19,629 bases of DNA, from positions 1 through 19,629 of the forward strand of contig CATWQE010000050.1 of NCBI GenBank assembly GCA_958352855.1. Direction: 5' to 3'. Within the stretch, counting starts at the first letter, position 1. Each line of letters opens with the position of its first letter. The stretch comes from an uncultured Bacillota bacterium. Lineage in GTDB: Bacteria > Bacillota > Clostridia > Lachnospirales > Lachnospiraceae. The notes below the pieces were generated by a model. The model was not told the DNA's origin, searched no databases, and was given only the letters and a program-made list of their open reading frames with translations. The translations under genes were made by a program, and so were the position numbers. Positions 16,241 through 19,629 of the stretch are shown here, piece by piece.

Positions 16241-16777
16241 TTATTCGAAAAACAATACACTAAAAAAGGCTACCTTTCCTTCACAGTAATACTCCATGCC
16301 GCATTCTTTTGCCAGGGCGTCCACCTGAATACAGAAAGCAGAGAGACAGGAAGCTCTCTTTTTTGGAAATTTACATGGTTTTCCTTCTTTTTTGGCACAT
16401 GGACTGCACAACTGACAGGGGCCTGCCATAGCCGGAAGGTATTCTGGAATTTCTCCTTCCACTCCATGAATCAGCTTCCAGGTCATTTCATTATGGCGGT
16501 GTTTAATCACCTTTGTCTCTGCATCATCCATAATATCCTTCACAGGAGTGATAGTCTGCAATACCAGGGCTTTGGAAAACCCCAAAGCTTTCTCCTTCAA
16601 TGCTTCCGGTTCGCCACAGGAAGGCGGACAGGAATAATTATTATCATAGTTTCCACAATAATTCATTTCACAAAACTGGCGGAATCTGCTGTCAAAAATC
16701 ACTGCTTTGGTATCTATCACATGCGCATGGTCAAATCCGCATGCAAGAGCCTGGTTTAATAATTTTTCTTCGGTCAT
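16241..16777 (-). CDS. DUF2284 Cys-rich putative metal-binding protein
   Basis: A 178-residue soluble protein with 13 cysteines. They fall in groups resembling metal or Fe-S sites: FC and YC then CPPSC in the N-terminal half (about 33-54), and CQLCSPC followed by further single cysteines in the C-terminal half. This matches the DUF2284 family of predicted metal-binding proteins; no activity is established. An ATG at 16798 is in frame, but the ribosome-binding site AAAGGA falls after it, so the ATG at 16777 is preferred. That site lies inside the last codons of the toxN relic, 4 nt downstream of whose stop this gene begins, suggesting the relic's transcription also serves this gene. Confidence 0.88.
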   Translation of the reverse strand: MTEEKLLNQALACGFDHAHVIDTKAVIFDSRFRQFCEMNYCGNYDNNYSCPPSCGEPEALKEKALGFSKALVLQTITPVKDIMDDAETKVIKHRHNEMTWKLIHGVEGEIPEYLPAMAGPCQLCSPCAKKEGKPCKFPKKRASCLSAFCIQVDALAKECGMEYYCEGKVAFFSVLFFE

Positions 16778-16781
16778 AGGG

Positions 16782-17097
16782 TTACTTCCTTTCTGCATTA
16801 CCCTGCAAATATTTTTCTATGTATTCTTTATATCCAGCCTCTAAAATTAGAAATGCACAACTGTTGTCTGTTAAAATTTTCTTTCGATTTGTTGTAACCA
16901 TTTCATATATTTTATTTGCTTTCTTTTGTATCCGCTCAATGTTCTCCATACAAAACTGATATTCTTTATTAAGAAGTGACCTGTACTTTTCATCCTTTAT
17001 CTCTTTAATTACCAGTTTTTCAATACATTCATCTGGCACAGGTACCATATAATTGAAGAAATTTATTATACTCCTCACTAATACGGTAAAAATCCAT
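16782..17097 (-). pseudogene. toxN: toxN/AbiQ-family type III toxin, internally deleted and frameshifted
   Basis: The remains of an endoribonuclease toxin of a type III toxin-antitoxin system. A good GGAGG site (17103-17107) leads to the ATG at 17097 and MDFYRISEEYNKFL, a typical ToxN start. The frame then runs out after 22 codons (stop ending at 17029). In another frame, from about 17066 to 16782, comes NYMVPVPDECIEKL, then KDEKYRSLLNKEY and KKANKIYEMVTTNRKK, a typical ToxN C-terminal half. Intact relatives are about 170 residues; here only about 14 plus 92 remain. The lost middle normally holds the beta-barrel core and the T/S-P-K catalytic region. An open frame reaches back to 17165, but that part lies in the antitoxin repeats and terminator and has no ribosome-binding site. 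Family assignment is from recognised motifs. Confidence 0.8.
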
Positions 17098-17122
17098 TTT
17101 ATCCTCCGCAATATAAGCAAAA

Positions 17123-17148
17123 CAGGGAGATAAATACTTATCTCCCTG
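17123..17148 (-). terminator. Attenuating terminator between antitoxin repeats and toxN
   Basis: A perfect 11-bp stem (CAGGGAGATAA / TTATCTCCCTG) with a 4-nt loop is followed on the minus strand by TTTTGCTTATATT. In type III toxin-antitoxin loci a terminator at this place keeps the antitoxin RNA in excess over toxin mRNA. Confidence 0.88.
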
Positions 17149-17158
17149 AAAATAACGT

Positions 17159-17266
17159 TTCGCATTCCAAGCTGCGAAGCACTTAAATTAAAGGCTCACA
17201 TTCAAAGTAGTGAAGCACTTAAATTAAAGGTTTGCACTCAAAGTAACAACGCACTTTAAATGAGAC
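17159..17266 (-). repeat. Tandem 36-nt repeats of the antitoxin
   Basis: Three adjacent units: 17159-17194, 17195-17230 and 17231-17266. Units 1 and 2 agree at 30 of 36 positions. Unit 3 agrees with unit 2 at 22 of 36 and loses similarity in its outer 5 nt, so about 2.8 repeats in all. There are no spacers. The copy number and unit size resemble the reported AbiQ antitoxin (about 2.8 repeats of 35 nt). Confidence 0.92.
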
Positions 17267-17286
17267 AAATTTCTTTTCTCAAATAT

Positions 17287-17315
17287 ATTATATGTGATTT
17301 TTATAAAAAAATCAA
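17287..17315 (-). promoter_or_regulatory. Promoter of the antitoxin RNA, with a palindrome
   Basis: On the minus strand TTGATT (-35, 17310-17315) is 17 nt from a perfect TATAAT (-10, 17287-17292). An 8-bp inverted repeat TGATTTTT (17295-17302) / AAAAATCA (17307-17314) fills the spacer and the -35; it could be an operator or a weak end signal for the fumarase operon. Expected start of transcription is near 17280. Confidence 0.75.
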
Positions 17316-17335
17316 TTATTTTTTCATTTACCTTT

Positions 17336-17872
17336 CTATTTGCAAACCTCATCATACAGATTTCTTCCCTCAGAATCAATCACCACAATCACCGGAAGAT
17401 TTTCTACTTCCAGCTTCCGGATAGCTTCGGTTCCCAGGTCTTCATAGGCAATGACTTCTGCCTTTTTGATACATTTGGAGAGCAACGCTCCTGCGCCGCC
17501 TACTGCTGCGAAGAACACAGCCCCGTTTCTCACAATAGCGTCTGTAACCTCCTGTTTCCTCCTGCCTTTTCCAATCATACCCGTAAGTCCTAAATCCAGC
17601 AGTCTTGGCGCATATTTATCCATACGGCTGGCAGTGGTCGGGCCTGCAGAACCGATAGGACGTCCTTCTCTTGCCGGTGTTGGTCCCATGTAATAAATCA
17701 CATTACCTTCCAGTTCAATAGGAAGTTTTTCTCCTTTGTCCAATGTCTGGGACATTCTCAAATGTGCGGCGTCTCTCGCTGTATAAATGGTACCTGTAAT
17801 ATAAACATAATCCCCTGCTTTCAGGGTTTTTACCTCTTCTCGGTCCAGAGGTGCTTTGATATATCTGTCCAT
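17336..17872 (-). CDS. Class I fumarate hydratase, beta subunit
   Basis: C-terminal-type subunit of the oxygen-sensitive [4Fe-4S] fumarase (or closely related tartrate dehydratase), interconverting malate and fumarate; 178 residues from the chosen start. Typical motifs are GTIYTARDAAHLRM (about 28-41), YYMGPTPAREGRPIGSAGPT (about 60-79), DLGLTGMIGKG and FFAAVGGAGAL. An ATG at 17917 is in frame, but the ribosome-binding site GGGAGG lies after it and points to the ATG at 17872 (MDRYIKAP). The gene follows the alpha subunit by 28 nt. No clear terminator follows; the next sequence is the antitoxin promoter region. Confidence 0.94.
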   Translation of the reverse strand: MDRYIKAPLDREEVKTLKAGDYVYITGTIYTARDAAHLRMSQTLDKGEKLPIELEGNVIYYMGPTPAREGRPIGSAGPTTASRMDKYAPRLLDLGLTGMIGKGRRKQEVTDAIVRNGAVFFAAVGGAGALLSKCIKKAEVIAYEDLGTEAIRKLEVENLPVIVVIDSEGRNLYDEVCK

Positions 17873-17900
17873 TCCTCTTTCCTCCCTGTTCTTTCGTGTA

Positions 17901-18746
17901 CTAAATCGTTCTGACAATATGACGGTTTACATGGCAGCAGATATTAATTGCCACAGGAAGTCCCGCAATGTGGGTGGCATAAGTATTAATATTCACAGCC
18001 AGGGCTGTGGTATCTCCCCCTAAGCCTGCAGGTCCTAAACCGATTTCATTGATTTTTGCCAGCAACTCTTCTTCCAGTTCTTTTACATGAGGTAATTCAG
18101 AATGTTCCCCAATTTCTCTGGTCAGAGCTTTCTTTGCCAGAATGGCTGCCTTTTCAAAGGTTCCGCCGATTCCCACGCCTACAACCACTGGAGGGCAGGC
18201 ATTTGGTCCGGCTTCCTTTACTGCATTTACAATGGCTTCTTTCACACCGTCCACGCCATCTGCCGGTTTCAGCATACAGATTTTACTCATATTTTCGCTT
18301 CCGAAGCCCTTGGGCGCTACGGTGATTTCCACCTGGTCTCCCGGTACGATTTCATAATGAATAATCGCCGGTGTATTGTCTTTTGTGTTCACTCTGAGAA
18401 GCGGGTCTCCCACCACAGATTTTCTAAGATAGCCTTCTGCATAGCCCTGGCGCACCCCTTCATTTACTGCGTCTTCCACACTGCCGCCTTCAAAGTGCAC
18501 GTCCTGTCCTACCTTTAAAAATACCACTGCCATACCAGTGTCCTGGCATATTGGAATCATATCCTTTCCTGCAATATCCAGGTTTTCCAGAAGCTGTCCA
18601 AGAATCTGTTTTGCCAGAGGTCTGGTTTCTTTTTCATGAGCATCTCTCATGGCCTTATCCATATCCGGAGCCAGGAAATGATTAGCCTGAATACACATTT
18701 CTTTAATATTTTCTGTCAAAAGTTCTACGTTTACGCTGCGAACCAT
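17901..18746 (-). CDS. Class I fumarate hydratase, alpha subunit
   Basis: The iron-sulfur subunit, 281 residues, with the fumarase alpha fold throughout. Cluster-ligand candidates are C67 in PICQDTG, C184 in PNACPPVVVG and C270 or C271 in NICCHVNRH. Other hallmarks are APKGFGSENMSK (144-155) and GLGPAGLGGDTTALAV (236-251). GGAGG lies 9 nt ahead of the ATG at 18746. The beta subunit gene follows directly, so the pair makes the two-chain enzyme common in anaerobic Firmicutes. L-tartrate dehydratase is a possible alternative. The gene begins 26 nt after the upstream P-loop gene and is probably in the same operon. Confidence 0.94.
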   Translation of the reverse strand: MVRSVNVELLTENIKEMCIQANHFLAPDMDKAMRDAHEKETRPLAKQILGQLLENLDIAGKDMIPICQDTGMAVVFLKVGQDVHFEGGSVEDAVNEGVRQGYAEGYLRKSVVGDPLLRVNTKDNTPAIIHYEIVPGDQVEITVAPKGFGSENMSKICMLKPADGVDGVKEAIVNAVKEAGPNACPPVVVGVGIGGTFEKAAILAKKALTREIGEHSELPHVKELEEELLAKINEIGLGPAGLGGDTTALAVNINTYATHIAGLPVAINICCHVNRHIVRTI

Positions 18747-18772
18747 GGTTTTCTTCCTCCACTTTTCTGTTC

Positions 18773-19629
18773 TTACCTTGGGTGTTCTGCCAAATGTTTG
18801 CTTAAATCAATGCGGTTAAAGTCTTTGATATCCTCAGACCGGTGTTTTCCAAGCATTCCAATCAGCATATAATATCCGTTTCTCGGGTCCTGGGGATAAT
18901 CCTTTACCAATGTAAAATCTGTGATTTTCCCTGTACTGGAAATGTGCATCCTGGGTCCCAGACATTCCAGCACATAGTCACCAATCTGAACATGATTTTC
19001 ATCGTAATAAGAAACCGGTAAATCCTTTTTCACCGCTTCTCTTACTTTTGCCTCCAGCTCATACAAATCTACATCCGGCTTCTGCTCAAATTCCAATACG
19101 AATCCATGACGTACATCTGAGCGGGGACCATCCTGGGCATAACCCTCTCCCATAAAATACACGCACAAATCTTCCAGTGTATGAGCTGCCTTCCGGTAAA
19201 TCACAGATTTATGCACAATCTTGGCAATGTTTTCAGGAAGAGGACCGAACATATTGGGTCTGGTAATAATAATCTCTTCCCCGATTCCCACCAGCAAATC
19301 TGCATTGCGGTTTAAAAACGGGAAAATCAGTTCAAAATGCTCCACAATTACAATCTTCCCATGCTTTGCCGCATCCAGAATTGCTTCCGCCAGCACGTGC
19401 ATCTGAGTAAATGCGGATTCAAAGCGGATATCCAAATGATAGGTATGAGGTGAAAAAGGGTCCGTCATATCTTCATGGAGAAGAGGAAGAGGACGGATAT
19501 TCACCCCTTCATCATCATTGGTAAGGTCAAGCCCTGGAAACATCCCTTTAATTAGCAGGCTCTTTCCTGCTCCCGCATCTCCGATAATCCCTACAATGTG
19601 GTCAAAGGGGCTTAAATACATCTGGCTTA
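18773..19629 (-). CDS. P-loop protein of unknown function, 5' end beyond window
   Basis: An open frame that continues past the right edge (two codons upstream of the first visible Met at 19621 are still open), so its true start is unknown. From that Met, 282 residues are seen. A Walker A motif GDAGAGKS lies at 14-21 and a possible Walker B at KIVIVEHFELIFPF (about 89-102). The C-terminal half (about 165-250) is conserved-looking and non-membrane. I recall similar Lachnospiraceae proteins named for an alanyl-tRNA synthetase second additional domain, but cannot confirm that from motifs here. It lies 26 nt ahead of the fumarase genes and is probably co-transcribed. Function not assigned. Confidence 0.72.
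   Translation of the reverse strand, partial: SQMYLSPFDHIVGIIGDAGAGKSLLIKGMFPGLDLTNDDEGVNIRPLPLLHEDMTDPFSPHTYHLDIRFESAFTQMHVLAEAILDAAKHGKIVIVEHFELIFPFLNRNADLLVGIGEEIIITRPNMFGPLPENIAKIVHKSVIYRKAAHTLEDLCVYFMGEGYAQDGPRSDVRHGFVLEFEQKPDVDLYELEAKVREAVKKDLPVSYYDENHVQIGDYVLECLGPRMHISSTGKITDFTLVKDYPQDPRNGYYMLIGMLGKHRSEDIKDFNRIDLSKHLAEHPR

Larger units (their letters stand above)
17123..17280 (-). ncRNA. toxI: Type III antitoxin RNA (ToxI/antiQ-like), predicted transcript
   Basis: Predicted RNA of about 158 nt, from a start near 17280 to the terminator at 17123-17148. It contains about 2.8 tandem 36-nt repeats. In intact systems the toxin cuts such RNA into single repeats that fold as pseudoknots and hold the toxin inactive. 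In each repeat a hairpin can form (columns 17-21 with 32-36). Two base pairs change in a compensatory way: 17161/17176, 17197/17212 and 17233/17248 are C-G, C-G and U-A; 17162/17175, 17198/17211 and 17234/17247 are G-C, A-U and G-C. This supports selection on RNA structure. It lies directly upstream of a recognisable toxN fragment. Confidence 0.8.

Noticed and set aside
17029..17097. A 22-codon open frame from the toxN start codon as a functional micro-protein
   Set aside because: Its first 14 residues are a typical ToxN N-terminus and the rest is out-of-frame sequence, so it is better explained as debris of the deletion.
16782..17165. A 127-codon open frame read as one intact protein
   Set aside because: Its first about 33 codons run through the antitoxin repeat, the terminator and the true toxN start in the wrong frame, and its ATG at 17165 has no ribosome-binding site.
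17159..17266. 36-nt repeats of CRISPR-like unit length
   Set aside because: The units are directly adjacent with no spacers, diverge from one another, and sit between a promoter and a terminator ahead of a toxN fragment, which fits a type III antitoxin.
17295..17314. Palindrome as a definite terminator of the fumarase operon
   Set aside because: The stem is entirely weak A-T pairs at its core and no T run follows on the minus strand; it also occupies the antitoxin promoter spacer, so it is noted only as a possible site.

Overview
The window reads as a chromosomal segment of a low-to-mid GC Gram-positive anaerobe, most likely a gut Lachnospiraceae relative (Blautia/Ruminococcus-like). This is an inference from strong AGGAGG ribosome-binding sites, sigma-A type promoters, a BceRS-BceAB-type module, two-subunit class I fumarase and the general style of the proteins. 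No rRNA, tRNA, IS element or CRISPR array was seen.

Layout. (1) 1-567, minus: N-terminal part of a type I ABC exporter running off the left edge. (2) 740-5163, plus: a four-gene module of response regulator, intramembrane-sensing histidine kinase, ABC ATPase and 10-TM permease, the architecture of bacitracin/lantibiotic sensing-and-resistance systems. It is the only plus-strand gene block and looks more AT-rich than its neighbours. A hairpin between kinase and ATPase genes is both a plausible terminator and a match to the BceR-type operator. A two-way terminator separates the module from the next operon. (3) 11908-5220, minus: a Kdp potassium-uptake operon, ordered small membrane peptide, kdpF, kdpA, kdpB, kdpC, kdpD. 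kdpA is split by a frameshift. KdpD ends after its GAF-like region, lacks any histidine kinase domain, and carries a c-di-AMP-binding-type motif in its USP domain. No kdpE is present. (4) 16173-12058, minus: a tightly packed operon sseB, PHP phosphoesterase, homoserine dehydrogenase, alanyl-tRNA editing protein. (5) 17315-16241, minus: a relic type III toxin-antitoxin locus (ToxIN/AbiQ-like) with its promoter, about 2.8 repeats of 36 nt, a hairpin terminator and an internally deleted toxN, followed by a DUF2284 Cys-rich protein gene. (6) 19629-17336, minus: a P-loop protein gene (5' end beyond the window) followed by fumarate hydratase alpha and beta subunits.

The most notable item is the type III toxin-antitoxin relic. 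The antitoxin repeats keep a hairpin supported by compensatory base changes, an intact-looking promoter and a terminator, while the toxin has lost its central, catalytic part and its reading frame. The locus may now make an orphan antitoxin RNA. Next in interest are the broken kdpA and the kinase-less, putatively c-di-AMP-responsive KdpD in the same operon.
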